35,668 nt of DNA from Bacteroides caecigallinarum (lineage in GTDB: Bacteria > Bacteroidota > Bacteroidia > Bacteroidales > Bacteroidaceae): assembly GCF_021530995.1 (NCBI RefSeq), contig NZ_JADYTF010000022.1:1-35668 (forward strand), written 5' to 3'. This document shows, piece after piece, positions 16,216 through 25,046 of this stretch (positions are counted from its first letter, which is position 1; every line of letters begins with the position of its first letter). The notes under the pieces were generated by a model, which saw nothing but the letters and a program-made list of their open reading frames with translations, was not told the origin of the DNA and did not search any database. A program made the position numbers and the translations under genes.

Positions 16216-16857
16216 ATGGAAATTAGAAACATACTCATGATGGTACTTCTCTCATTGATGTCAGGTACCACAATAAAAGCTCAATTTAATACGGTTGGAC
16301 GTTTGCATAATCACCAAATCCATAAGACTAAAAATCCACAAGAGATAAATACTTCTTCTCTTGCGGATAATCTGATATTGAAGGATTCTTTGAAGCATGA
16401 TTCCATGAAAGAGCAAATAGCACGTTATATGAGTGTGAGCTATCCACTGTCTAAGATTAAAATCAATTCACCTTACGGCTATCGGAAAAATCCTTTCTCA
16501 GGCAAACGAAAATTCCACAATGGTTTGGATCTTCATGCAAGGAATGCAAAAGTTCTTGCAATGATGGCAGGCGAAGTGGTGAAGGTTGGGCATGATAGGG
16601 TTTCAGGTAAATATGTAATACTTAAACACGGTGATTTTATAGTAAGCTACTGCCACCTTTCACGCATACTTGCATATCAAGGTCAGTCAGTAAAGGCTGG
16701 AGAAATCGTTGGAATTACCGGAAGTACTGGTCGCAGTACAGGAGAACATCTGCATATAACCTGCAAGTTTAATGGAAATAGCATAGACCCGATGCTCATT
16801 CTCAAACATATAGAAGCCACCCGACAAAGTTGTGTGACAGCCTTGACTGTATTGTAA
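16216..16857 (+). CDS. Secreted M23 zinc endopeptidase
   Basis: This is the only plus-strand gene in the window (213 aa). An N-terminal signal peptide (M-E-I-R-N-I-L-M-M-V-L-L...) ends in I-K-A-Q. Residues 85-195 form a complete M23 domain: F-H101-N-G-L-D105, Y-C-H147-L-S and G-E-H178-L-H180-I. M23 enzymes cut peptide cross-links of peptidoglycan in the periplasm. Transcribed divergently from the accessory operon and convergently toward the lysozyme (5 bp between stop codons), it may share control with the accessory operon through the palindrome. Together with the lysozyme it could open the wall during assembly of the mating channel. Confidence 0.92.
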   Translation: MEIRNILMMVLLSLMSGTTIKAQFNTVGRLHNHQIHKTKNPQEINTSSLADNLILKDSLKHDSMKEQIARYMSVSYPLSKIKINSPYGYRKNPFSGKRKFHNGLDLHARNAKVLAMMAGEVVKVGHDRVSGKYVILKHGDFIVSYCHLSRILAYQGQSVKAGEIVGITGSTGRSTGEHLHITCKFNGNSIDPMLILKHIEATRQSCVTALTVL

Positions 16858-16862
16858 TGAAT

Positions 16863-17405
16863 TTAAAAGCAATAGACCTCTTTATACCATTGTACCCATT
16901 TCTGCAAGTCATAATCTTGCGTAGTTATAGCTCTCATTATATCATAGTTGGTGAAAGAACTGAACATTTGATTTCCGCAAGTCAATGCTTTGTATCTATT
17001 GATTGACTTATCCAACATGGTGTTTTTGGCATGATGGCATACCGAGAAAGTCACTTTGCTATTATCCGAAATTTCGGATAATAGCAGAGAATCTTTACCA
17101 TAGGGACGAAACAAGGAGCATAGTTCTTTGAGATCTTTGCGAAGAAGAAACTTTGCTTCTGTGGCAGTCATGTCGGATGAATATTTTTCTCCCGGGCGCA
17201 GTCTATGGCCATATCCTACATACGGATAATCCTTTTTTTTATGTAAACCCTCATAGAAGCTGATACAACAGACTGCTCTTTCAAAAGGTGGAAGGTCGAA
17301 AATCGTTAGGCTTTTAGAGAGTAATTCAGACGGTGTTACCGTCTGACCGTTAACTCTCATACCAAATAAGAATATGACAAAAGTTGCTATTATCCTGAAA
17401 TTCAT
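16863..17405 (-). CDS. Secreted GH24-type lysozyme (TraQ-like)
   Basis: The 180-aa protein has a signal peptide (M-N-F-R-I-I-A-T-F-V-I-F-L-F-G to V-N-G-Q). A phage-type lysozyme core follows: F-Y-E52-G-L, K-K-D59 and Y-V-G-Y-G-H67. E52 is the expected catalytic acid. The loop between D59 and G-Y-G-H is shorter than in T4 lysozyme, and Tyr stands where the usual Thr would be, so the active site may be altered. It is the last gene of the tra operon, the place of the lysozyme-like TraQ in CTnDOT-type elements. Its start overlaps the coupling-protein stop by 4 bp (ATGA), implying coupled translation. Confidence 0.8.
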   Translation of the reverse strand: MNFRIIATFVIFLFGMRVNGQTVTPSELLSKSLTIFDLPPFERAVCCISFYEGLHKKKDYPYVGYGHRLRPGEKYSSDMTATEAKFLLRKDLKELCSLFRPYGKDSLLLSEISDNSKVTFSVCHHAKNTMLDKSINRYKALTCGNQMFSSFTNYDIMRAITTQDYDLQKWVQWYKEVYCF

Positions 17406-19588
17406 TTTACTTTAAATTTGGTTATCTCGTCAATCATGTTCTTGACATCAAGATTGACACTTACGAAGTTCTGGTACAGAATACGTTCCTTGGCATCCTT
17501 TGAAGGAAAGGTGTAGAACTTCGGTATTTGGTAGTTCTTGTAGTTTGCTTCCTCCTCTGCAATCTTCTTCATGTCGAAATCAGTCTTGCAATAGAACTTG
17601 GAGGTTTGGAACTCGGCAGACTCCTGAATGTTCATGCTGTCACCACGTCCTGTCTTGGTCTTGATAAAATCACGGGCAGACTGGCCGCAGATCCAACCTG
17701 TAGGCATATCCGAAATTTTGCTTGCCGGAACAAGACTGTCCATGTTTTCATTGAGATTGATGGAGGTCTTGTCACGGTCAATAGTCATACCTTTTTTGAG
17801 TTGGACTATCTTACCGAAGATGTCGTTTGAAAGCCACTCCAAAGTTTCTTTTGCTCTTGCTGAGCCACTGACTACGTTACCCACTGTTGTGATAACTTTC
17901 TGCATTCCAACCTTTCCGTAATCGGATTCGAGCTGCGGCAATTCCTGGAAACCTAATGTGACACTGACCTTGTTACTTCGGGCGGTACCAATCAGTCGGT
18001 CTATCTTGTGAAAATAGAGAGTAGGCAACTCATCCACAATGATGCTCACAGGGATATTCTTACCTTGGCCGGTATTCACACGGGTGACAAGACGGTTCAG
18101 AATAAGCGCATTCAATGCACCGATAATGCTTTCCATCTCCGGGTCATTGGCTATTAACAGATAGCTTGGATTCTTCGGATCAGACACCTTCAGGTCAAAA
18201 TCATCACCATCCTTATGGAATATCCAATACGATTCCTTGGTGGCCAGACGGGATGTATAGACACGCAGCGTACCAATCATACCTTCCAACTGTTCCATCG
18301 CCTTGTTCTTCATGGCTGTTTGGAACGGTCCCAATAGGGGAGCTACTTCAGGGTCAGTTTCCAATACCTCGAAGATGGTCTGATAGTCTTGATTCAGGAA
18401 GGATAGGATATGAGGCATGTCGCTGTATTTCCCCAACCAATATTCAGGTTCCACTTCCTTGCCTGTCTGGTCAAATACTCGGCCTGTAGGCTTGGGGCGG
18501 TGTGTTTTCGGCTCAGTGGTCATCTCTGCAATGAGGGCATGGCCGTCCTTGTCGTAAGGTACTTTCTTGTAGTTGACAAAGAAGTAGATGCAAGCAGCGA
18601 GGAAGTTCACGGCTGAAGTCTGAAAGAACTGGTCGCTACCGCCACCGCCTTCTTTCTTACCTTTCTGCAGTGATTCCAACAGAGTTTCAGCAGTTTCGCT
18701 AGCAGCAGCAAGGTTTCCAATGTACTTCTGTTGGATAGGATTGACACGTCTGGAATACTCTACATCTACAAAGTTGATGATATTGAACTTACACTCCTTG
18801 GGAACTTTTCCGGCTTTCTGATTTATTTTATAGTGATAGTATAATTTTTGGGCAAGTGTCGGAAACTTATAATCGTACACAACCATGGCAAAGCCCTTTG
18901 CGCTATGCTGACGGATAAATGGTTCGATAATTGAGAAAGTCTTACCTGAACCTGGTGTACCGACAACCCACGTACCACGGAAGGGGTTGACAATGTTCAC
19001 CCATCCTTTGCGGAATTTTCCCTTGTAATAATAGCGCATGGGTATATTGACACTGTATTTGTTTTCCTGCAATTCCTGGCATTGCTCGAATGACTCGTTC
19101 TCAAAGTTGAAACGGTCTTTCAGAAGTCCTTCCTTTAAGAACTTGGATATATTGTCAAGGGCTACATGTATACATATTGTACCGATGATTGACGTAACCA
19201 TATACAACCAGTAGTTCAAACTGATTGTATAGAATTTCATGCTCATACTTTGGCCGTAAAGCCAAATAGACAATATTATTATAACGAGTCCACCAAACAG
19301 CGGATAGAATACCTGATGACGAGCGTCAAATTCCAGCTGCTTCTTGTTACGGGTACCTATACAGGTGACGCAGATGAGTACAAAGGTTGCTATTTTACTC
19401 CATATAAGGTTGCCGTCCTGATAGATATACCACCGTTTTATACGGTCATGAATATCGCACAGGATACCACCCCAATAATCCAGTAGTTCAGGATTAATGG
19501 CATACTCGAAAAACTCCACTATCAGTGACATGTAAATCAGATAGCGAAATATCTTATATGTAGTCTGTAGTTCTTTAGTCTCTTCCAT
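17402..19588 (-). CDS. VirD4-type coupling protein (T4CP)
   Basis: The 728-aa inner-membrane ATPase has about four hydrophobic helices in the first 145 residues, then a RecA-like motor domain with Walker A G210-T-P-G-S-G-K-T217 and Walker B I-I-V-D-E-L-P near residue 525. The later block V-S-V-T-L-G-F-Q-E-L-P-Q-L matches VirD4/TraG coupling proteins. It links the relaxosome and protein cargo to the secretion channel and powers transfer. No relaxase is present in this window, so its DNA partner is encoded elsewhere. It lies downstream of the tra channel genes and just before the lysozyme. Confidence 0.93.
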   Translation of the reverse strand: MEETKELQTTYKIFRYLIYMSLIVEFFEYAINPELLDYWGGILCDIHDRIKRWYIYQDGNLIWSKIATFVLICVTCIGTRNKKQLEFDARHQVFYPLFGGLVIIILSIWLYGQSMSMKFYTISLNYWLYMVTSIIGTICIHVALDNISKFLKEGLLKDRFNFENESFEQCQELQENKYSVNIPMRYYYKGKFRKGWVNIVNPFRGTWVVGTPGSGKTFSIIEPFIRQHSAKGFAMVVYDYKFPTLAQKLYYHYKINQKAGKVPKECKFNIINFVDVEYSRRVNPIQQKYIGNLAAASETAETLLESLQKGKKEGGGGSDQFFQTSAVNFLAACIYFFVNYKKVPYDKDGHALIAEMTTEPKTHRPKPTGRVFDQTGKEVEPEYWLGKYSDMPHILSFLNQDYQTIFEVLETDPEVAPLLGPFQTAMKNKAMEQLEGMIGTLRVYTSRLATKESYWIFHKDGDDFDLKVSDPKNPSYLLIANDPEMESIIGALNALILNRLVTRVNTGQGKNIPVSIIVDELPTLYFHKIDRLIGTARSNKVSVTLGFQELPQLESDYGKVGMQKVITTVGNVVSGSARAKETLEWLSNDIFGKIVQLKKGMTIDRDKTSINLNENMDSLVPASKISDMPTGWICGQSARDFIKTKTGRGDSMNIQESAEFQTSKFYCKTDFDMKKIAEEEANYKNYQIPKFYTFPSKDAKERILYQNFVSVNLDVKNMIDEITKFKVK

Positions 19589-19604
19589 TAATGCAATTCT
19601 TTAA

Positions 19605-20252
19605 TCAGTTGTATAGTGTGATGATGGGTCTGATTTTATGTGCTTGAGTCTTCGGCGTTTCTTGAATGGCTCCAGAGGCAAGTGAGAACAGCCATGCTTT
19701 ATCGGTTTCCTGCTCCTTTACTTCTGTTGATGTCCAGTACCAGCATTCATCAGGATTGTCCAGTATCTCATCTCCACCACATTTACGTATATATTCGTTA
19801 ATCTTATTTCTCGTATCATACAAAAGGTATAACTGGGCAACGGAAGGGATGTAGGCACTCTGTCCGTATTCCCATATGTCAAAAACAGCCTCGGCTGCAG
19901 GAGAAGTACCGGTGGAACGCATGGCATGGGTATTGCTATTTCCATCTAAGGCTGTCAGGTCTGCGGAAGTATCATGCTTTATACCAATACTATCAGAGTA
20001 GGCGCAAGGCACAATATCTTTCAGATAGACTGCATATCCAGTACCTTCAACATCTTCATTCTGGTTGACATAGAAAACCACGGCTATGGGTGTTTTCTCC
20101 TGGATCTTCATATCCTCGTATCTTACGATTTTCCCATCTGTACACACTATATCACCAATCTTCATTGAGGTGACCGGAAAGTCCTGATGTGCATCACATG
20201 ATGCTATGGTTGCCGCTATGAAAGCGGCACAAATGGTGTGAAATATCTTCAT
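19605..20252 (-). CDS. Lipoprotein with DUF1566/Lcl-like C-terminal domain
   Basis: The 215-aa protein has a lipoprotein signal (T-I-A-S-C19). The C-terminal half resembles DUF1566 (Lcl-type, C-type-lectin-like) domains: Y-I-P-S-V-A-Q-L-Y-L-L, then W-Y-W-T-S-T-E, K-A-W-L-F-S-L, G-A-I-Q and a final K-I-R-P-I. Such domains are frequent in surface and fimbrial proteins of Bacteroidetes and can bind host or cell-surface ligands. Lying between the outer-membrane barrel and the coupling protein in the tra operon, it may be a surface factor of the mating pore, perhaps for contact with recipients. The domain call is by pattern; the role is inference. Confidence 0.7.
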   Translation of the reverse strand: MKIFHTICAAFIAATIASCDAHQDFPVTSMKIGDIVCTDGKIVRYEDMKIQEKTPIAVVFYVNQNEDVEGTGYAVYLKDIVPCAYSDSIGIKHDTSADLTALDGNSNTHAMRSTGTSPAAEAVFDIWEYGQSAYIPSVAQLYLLYDTRNKINEYIRKCGGDEILDNPDECWYWTSTEVKEQETDKAWLFSLASGAIQETPKTQAHKIRPIITLYN

Positions 20253-20257
20253 CTTCT

Positions 20258-20773
20258 TTATCTTTTTGATGTGGGTATTTTAAATCCTATTACTATACCA
20301 GTTCGGAACAAATCCTTACGGTCAGGGACGATAAGGTCGCATTTGGCCTGAATATACAGTCCCCAGCCATGACGGAGTGATAAATTATGCTCGTAACCGG
20401 CATGAATACCGGCAATGAATTTATCTGTGTCACTGCCTCCAGAAGCTCCTATGCGCAGATTTCCGTAATGGTTACGTCCTCTGACTAAACAAGGTTTGTA
20501 TGCGACTCCAATTCCCCATGTCCGATAGTTGTTCCAAAATGAATCAGGACAGATATGACCACATGAAGCACATTCGTCCCATTTAATGTAGCCGTTGATG
20601 AAATACTCCCAAGCGTTATGGTGACGTGTTTCATGTTCCCATGCGATGGTAGCATCCAGCCCACGTTCATAAAGTGCACCAACTCCCAAGGATAAACGGT
20701 CACTGTGACTTTGTGCAAATGAAGAAATGGTACAACTGAGTACCATTATCAATGATAAGATGATTTTCTTCAT
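20258..20773 (-). CDS. traO: TraO-like outer-membrane beta-barrel protein
   Basis: The 171-aa protein has a signal peptide ending S-S-F-A-Q and alternating hydrophobic/polar strands typical of a small barrel (L-S-L-G-V-G-A-L-Y-E, W-G-I-G-V-A-Y-K, L-R-I-G-A-S-G-G, G-I-V-I-G-F-K). A Cys-x-x-Cys...Cys segment (C-A-S-C-G-H-I-C) sits in a predicted loop, which is unusual. Position directly after TraN matches TraO of CTnDOT-type systems. TraO is thought to be an outer-membrane part of the transfer apparatus. The start lies 3 bp after the TraN stop. Confidence 0.7.
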   Translation of the reverse strand: MKKIILSLIMVLSCTISSFAQSHSDRLSLGVGALYERGLDATIAWEHETRHHNAWEYFINGYIKWDECASCGHICPDSFWNNYRTWGIGVAYKPCLVRGRNHYGNLRIGASGGSDTDKFIAGIHAGYEHNLSLRHGWGLYIQAKCDLIVPDRKDLFRTGIVIGFKIPTSKR

Positions 20774-20776
20774 GGC

Positions 20777-21634
20777 TTATTCCTCCATCATTAGACATGA
20801 GTTGAAAGAGTCCGCATACAGCACATCTTCATAATCGATGTCAAGGCTGATGGTTCGGCCACTGATTTGTTTCTCAGAAAGTTCAATAGTCAGGACTTTG
20901 TCATTGGGGAAGGTCATCTTCTTCAGAACTATGACATTTCTGTATCCATGCTTGAAACTTTGGGCCGTTTCGAGTGCCAAGACCGGAGTCAGCTCTATCA
21001 TCTGTGCGTTGGTTGCCTTGGATATTTTCTTGTCGTTTAGCTTGATGCGCAACTCATCGATGTCAAACCGTATGTTGGTGCGGTTCTCTATGCTGAAATC
21101 CAAAAAGAAATATTCACCAACTGAGTAGATGTTATTCAACCGCATAGTCATACGATGCTGTCTGGTACTCACATTACGTATTCTCGCAGGGGAGTTCCAT
21201 ATCGTTCTGGCATATCTGGTCATCTCTTCTGTACTCATTGAGACTGCCGGGTTGTGGTATGGAATTTTCTCTGCCGGCTGGATTTGTTTGTCAGACACTG
21301 CCTCCTGCATACGTGTAGTATAGATGAGTGCATATTGTGTACGATAGCGTTCTGTTACAATCGTCACAATGGCAAGAATATCTCCATCGGCATGTATATC
21401 AGCTCCTTCTTTAGGTTTAAGACGGATGGTATTGTTGATGGGCTGGTCTCCAACAACGGCATCAGTGGAGATGTCGACAAAGCGTACTGGTTCTGTGGCT
21501 GTGATAACAGTTGTCACATTCTCATTAACGGTGAGCTGTTCGATTTCCTGATACGTCTGCTGAGCCATAGAGGGGAGGGTTGCCAAAACACATACCGCCA
21601 ATGCGCCGATTCTTTTAAAAGTTTTCAGTTTCAT
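20777..21634 (-). CDS. traN: TraN (DUF4138, VirB9-like)
   Basis: The 285-aa protein has a signal peptide (to P-S-M-A-Q) and is predicted all-beta. Its features, L-T-V-N-E-N-V-T-T-V-I-T-A-T-E-P-V-R-F-V-D-I-S, R-L-K-P-K-E, and a later V-G-E-Y-F-F-L-D-F-S-I-E-N-R-T-N-I, are typical of Bacteroidales TraN. TraN plays the VirB9 part, forming the outer-membrane core ring with TraM. It follows TraM in the operon, the expected order. Confidence 0.88.
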   Translation of the reverse strand: MKLKTFKRIGALAVCVLATLPSMAQQTYQEIEQLTVNENVTTVITATEPVRFVDISTDAVVGDQPINNTIRLKPKEGADIHADGDILAIVTIVTERYRTQYALIYTTRMQEAVSDKQIQPAEKIPYHNPAVSMSTEEMTRYARTIWNSPARIRNVSTRQHRMTMRLNNIYSVGEYFFLDFSIENRTNIRFDIDELRIKLNDKKISKATNAQMIELTPVLALETAQSFKHGYRNVIVLKKMTFPNDKVLTIELSEKQISGRTISLDIDYEDVLYADSFNSCLMMEE

Positions 21635-21652
21635 AATATCTACGTGCTTAAA

Positions 21653-22849
21653 TTATTTTTCTTTGTTGTTTGAACGAGAATTAATTAGGTAAACAAAAGT
21701 GCCATATTTGAGCTTGGCTTTATTTTTTTTGATTGCCTTGCTGACGGCATTACTGCTTTTCTGGACTGCATTGGAAATAGCTTGCGCTCCCCATGATGCC
21801 AGACTGTTTCCAGATGTGGTTGTATTGGTGAGTGTTGATGTATTGCTTAGCGCACCGCTACCCACATCTTTTGTAGTTTCACGGAACTGGCTGCTTGGAA
21901 CATACAGTCCTTCTAATCCGTCTGTATCATAGAAGGCAAGGTTTACTTTGATAATCTCACCATCTACCATGATGCTTGTAACATTGCCTTTAACACGCTG
22001 TGAGCCAAAACCGCTCATAGTTGCATAAAGGTATGATCCTTTGGGAACAACAAGTTCATTGATTTCCACATCATCTATTAATCGGAGACGGACTCTTGAG
22101 CCGTCAACTGCCTTGATGTTTTCATCTATGATGGCTTTAATCAACTTCTGTTCTTTTTCATTCTCACAGATAGTATTGAAATAATCGGACGTTACTCTGA
22201 CTTTCTTGACCACTTCCTGGGGTTCATCGTTTTTTTCTTTTTCATCGGACACTTCCAGATTCTTTTCATTCATCTTTGTAAGTGTATCCGTATCAGTCGG
22301 CAAATTTGTAGCTTGCAGACCTTGCAATCTGGCTTGGGCAATAGCTCGGTTCAGCTCCTCCATGGCTTCTTGCTCACGTTGTTTACTGATGGCTAAGCGG
22401 TCTTCTTCAGAAGTACCGTCGCCTTGTGCGACTTCCTGACCTTTCTGTGCGCTCTCCTGTAGTTGTCTTTGCATCTCAGCGAGTTTCTCGGCTTCCTGTT
22501 TCTGAGATTCCAATTGTTTAAGCTCTTCTTCTGAATATTTTGAATCATACTCTTCTTTGTTGTCTTCTTCATTACGGTCAATGTTTCCTAAAGCAGTATA
22601 GTCATCTATTTTCCCATATGATTTAAGCATATTGTCATACTTTTTGCCAATTCCATCGCCTTTCATGTTGGCATCAGGCAATTCCGGATTCAGATAATCA
22701 GTCGTAGTGAGTCCGTTAGGAGTCTCTGCCTTCTCCGTATGAAACAGATCTATGACAAAGTAACCGACAAACAACAGGGGAAAGTAGATGATTATTGGAA
22801 TCATGTACTTTGGCTGCTTCCAGTTAATGTTCTTCAGTGCGTCCATCAT
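21653..22849 (-). CDS. traM: TraM (VirB10-like)
   Basis: The 398-aa protein has one N-terminal transmembrane helix (about residues 16-35). A long Glu/Gln-rich periplasmic stalk (about 95-180) follows, then a C-terminal beta domain with V-P-K-G-S-Y-L-Y-A, R-V-K-G-N-V-T-S-I and G-L-E-G-L-Y-V-P, as in Bacteroidales TraM. TraM bridges inner and outer membranes like VirB10. The start overlaps the TraL-like gene by 26 bp, so the two are translationally linked. The Ser/Asn/Thr-rich linker near residues 330-350 is a flexible element typical of the family. Confidence 0.9.
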   Translation of the reverse strand: MMDALKNINWKQPKYMIPIIIYFPLLFVGYFVIDLFHTEKAETPNGLTTTDYLNPELPDANMKGDGIGKKYDNMLKSYGKIDDYTALGNIDRNEEDNKEEYDSKYSEEELKQLESQKQEAEKLAEMQRQLQESAQKGQEVAQGDGTSEEDRLAISKQREQEAMEELNRAIAQARLQGLQATNLPTDTDTLTKMNEKNLEVSDEKEKNDEPQEVVKKVRVTSDYFNTICENEKEQKLIKAIIDENIKAVDGSRVRLRLIDDVEINELVVPKGSYLYATMSGFGSQRVKGNVTSIMVDGEIIKVNLAFYDTDGLEGLYVPSSQFRETTKDVGSGALSNTSTLTNTTTSGNSLASWGAQAISNAVQKSSNAVSKAIKKNKAKLKYGTFVYLINSRSNNKEK

Positions 22850-23243
22850 TCTTTATGTTTACGTTGTTATTATTAGATTCGTCATTGACGGTAGAAAGTA
22901 CTTCGTGAAGACGTTTGGATTTTTGATTGCCCTTGTTGTAATGTTTACGCCATATCAGCTCCTGCCTTTCTGTGGCACTTTGGACGGATTGCTGCCTGTT
23001 AAACACAAATGCCATTCTGTAGATATTCAGACATAGACAGAGTATGATAAGTCCGAAAACAATGACAAGAAACAGTTTCCTGTGGTTGTTGGCAAAGTTC
23101 TGAACCATTCCGGCAAGCACATCAAGTTTCATCATACGTGCGAACTTGCGACCGGTATTGACTTCACTTTCGTATCTTTGCTTATATTTCGGATCATCCT
23201 TATCTGGCATCTTCTCTCCGACAAATAATTTTTTCCATCCCAT
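22824..23243 (-). CDS. TraL-like single-pass membrane protein
   Basis: The 139-aa protein has a charged cytoplasmic N-terminus (about 55 residues), one transmembrane helix (about 58-76) and a polar, Asn-rich C-terminus. The position between TraK and TraM is that of TraL in CTnDOT-type operons. No catalytic motif is seen. The gene starts 1 bp after the TraK stop and overlaps TraM by 26 bp. It probably belongs to the inner-membrane complex. Confidence 0.65.
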   Translation of the reverse strand: MGWKKLFVGEKMPDKDDPKYKQRYESEVNTGRKFARMMKLDVLAGMVQNFANNHRKLFLVIVFGLIILCLCLNIYRMAFVFNRQQSVQSATERQELIWRKHYNKGNQKSKRLHEVLSTVNDESNNNNVNIKNDGRTEEH

Positions 23244-23244
23244 A

Positions 23245-23859
23245 TTAGTAGTTCATTTTGTTCTTTTGTTCAATATCCTTATTCATAAGTGTCCTCCAGT
23301 TTGTGATGAGCAATCCGTGAGGGTTATTGTCAGTCCTCGGTACACGTTTCAGCTGACCTGCAGTGACCAGTTCTCTGGTAAGAATGCTTGTCCGTCGTTC
23401 TATACGCTGTTTGCCATAATACATGAACTCCATCTTTTCCTTATCGAATTTTATACTGTCGCAGAATATGCTGAACACAGCACTCGTACCCATAATATTC
23501 GAGTAGAATCCTTTTTCTTTCAATGTGTTATATTGGGCAAGACCTGTCTCGTCCACTAAATACATCGCTTTATCCATTGTGTACTTGATATATTTGTCAT
23601 CTGGAGCCAGAGTGAAAAACAGATGATGGAACATCTCAATGTGAGACTTTGCTTCCACGTCAAGTGTTTCGTCCATTGTGCTCCGATGAACAAGGATAGG
23701 CACATTGCCATCCAATACATAGACTTTCTTATGGGCATCCGAGACCATTGTCCGGGCTGTCCAAATGCTGGAGATGCAGATAATGATGCAGCCTACAAGG
23801 AAAAGGGAACATATAATCAGCACCAGTTTGATTTTGTTTTCAAGATTCTTAATTACCAT
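23245..23859 (-). CDS. traK: TraK (VirB8-like)
   Basis: The 204-aa protein has an N-terminal transmembrane helix (about residues 10-32) then a periplasmic domain. S-H-I-E-M-F-H-H-L-F-F-T-L-A-P-D, Y-N-T-L-K-E-K-G-F-Y-S and R-R-T-S-I-L-T-R-E-L-V-T match Bacteroidales TraK. The protein is a VirB8-like bridge of the inner-membrane complex. Order TraJ-TraK-TraL-TraM is preserved. Confidence 0.88.
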   Translation of the reverse strand: MVIKNLENKIKLVLIICSLFLVGCIIICISSIWTARTMVSDAHKKVYVLDGNVPILVHRSTMDETLDVEAKSHIEMFHHLFFTLAPDDKYIKYTMDKAMYLVDETGLAQYNTLKEKGFYSNIMGTSAVFSIFCDSIKFDKEKMEFMYYGKQRIERRTSILTRELVTAGQLKRVPRTDNNPHGLLITNWRTLMNKDIEQKNKMNY

Positions 23860-23882
23860 AATATTTCATATTGATTTATTGC

Positions 23883-25013
23883 TTACAATACTTTGCTAAT
23901 CATGCCTTGGGTTGATACTTTGGCTTGCTGTGCGACTCCTTCACCGAAGTTTCGAGTTGAGAATGCTGTATCACCTTCCGGTATCATCCATGCGGCCAAA
24001 TCAGGTACAAGGTTAAGACATTTCAGTGCCACAATACTTGCGGCCATGAGATAGCCGGCTGAGAAGAACGAGTTTTGCAGATAGGCAGCCATAGTCTGTT
24101 CGCTTTCTGTAATGGCGGTCAGATTCTCCACCTGTATGCACAAGACAATGTCAAATAGGAGCAGTACATAGAATCCTACGAAGTACAGCATAGCTCCGTA
24201 GAAATGTACGGTCAGATAACGTATGAGCCACTTTGCCCAGGCTCCTTCCCATTTGGGCAGAAGACTGAATGCCCACTGTATCGGTCCGAAGATGGTCAAC
24301 ATTCCCAACAGGATTTGCTGGCAGTAGATGGTAGCCCACCAACCGATGCGATAAACTATCAGAGCGATGAGCATAATGATTTTATCCAGTCCGACCACTG
24401 CACCAGCTGTGAGTGAAGTGAACCATAGTCTGGATGCGTCCTTTTCCATGTTAGTCACTTCTTCAACACCGGTCTGTTCCATCGTGGACTCAATAAGATT
24501 TGGATCGGACGTTCCTGAATGTGCTACGTCAGCCTGAGCTTGCAAGGATGTATAGAGAGTGTCCCTGACATAAATGAGTTCCTGAACTTCCTCAAACTTA
24601 TCTTCTATCTGTAAGGATTCTGCCTGATAAAGGTCATGAGTATATGAACCGATACAGTTAGGAATGTAAGAAAGAAAGTCAAGGAAGCACCAGCTGCTTC
24701 CGCTGTTGGTTATTCCCGTATCTGCAGGTGGATACCACCAGCACAGAATAACGGATATTGCCAATGGCCGGAACAGTTTCATCACGTCCAGAGGCTCGTG
24801 CTTCACCATCATCTTATAGGCTATATTCCCTGCTACTACAATAGAGAACAGAGCAGCGAGAGCCATGCACATTTGGAGAATCCACCAGAACGGTCCTTGT
24901 GAGCCTGTGAATGTGGCATCTGTAAGGAACTCGTTTGTCTGGAAAATCACGTCATCAATCTCTTCTTCAAGAATATTGATACCGAAATCTGAGAGTATAT
25001 TTGAATCTGCCAT
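23883..25013 (-). CDS. traJ: TraJ (VirB6-like polytopic membrane protein)
   Basis: The 376-aa protein has an N-terminal periplasmic-type segment and at least five hydrophobic helices (around residues 42-65, 82-95, 205-225, 235-255 and 275-300). The G-P-I-Q-W-A-F-S-L-L-P-x-W block is seen in TraJ/VirB6 proteins. It forms part of the inner-membrane channel. It follows two secreted RW-motif proteins rather than directly following a single TraI gene as in CTnDOT. Confidence 0.88.
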   Translation of the reverse strand: MADSNILSDFGINILEEEIDDVIFQTNEFLTDATFTGSQGPFWWILQMCMALAALFSIVVAGNIAYKMMVKHEPLDVMKLFRPLAISVILCWWYPPADTGITNSGSSWCFLDFLSYIPNCIGSYTHDLYQAESLQIEDKFEEVQELIYVRDTLYTSLQAQADVAHSGTSDPNLIESTMEQTGVEEVTNMEKDASRLWFTSLTAGAVVGLDKIIMLIALIVYRIGWWATIYCQQILLGMLTIFGPIQWAFSLLPKWEGAWAKWLIRYLTVHFYGAMLYFVGFYVLLLFDIVLCIQVENLTAITESEQTMAAYLQNSFFSAGYLMAASIVALKCLNLVPDLAAWMIPEGDTAFSTRNFGEGVAQQAKVSTQGMISKVL

Positions 25014-25046
25014 GATTTTAGTTTCCTTTTATGTTATAATTCTCTG

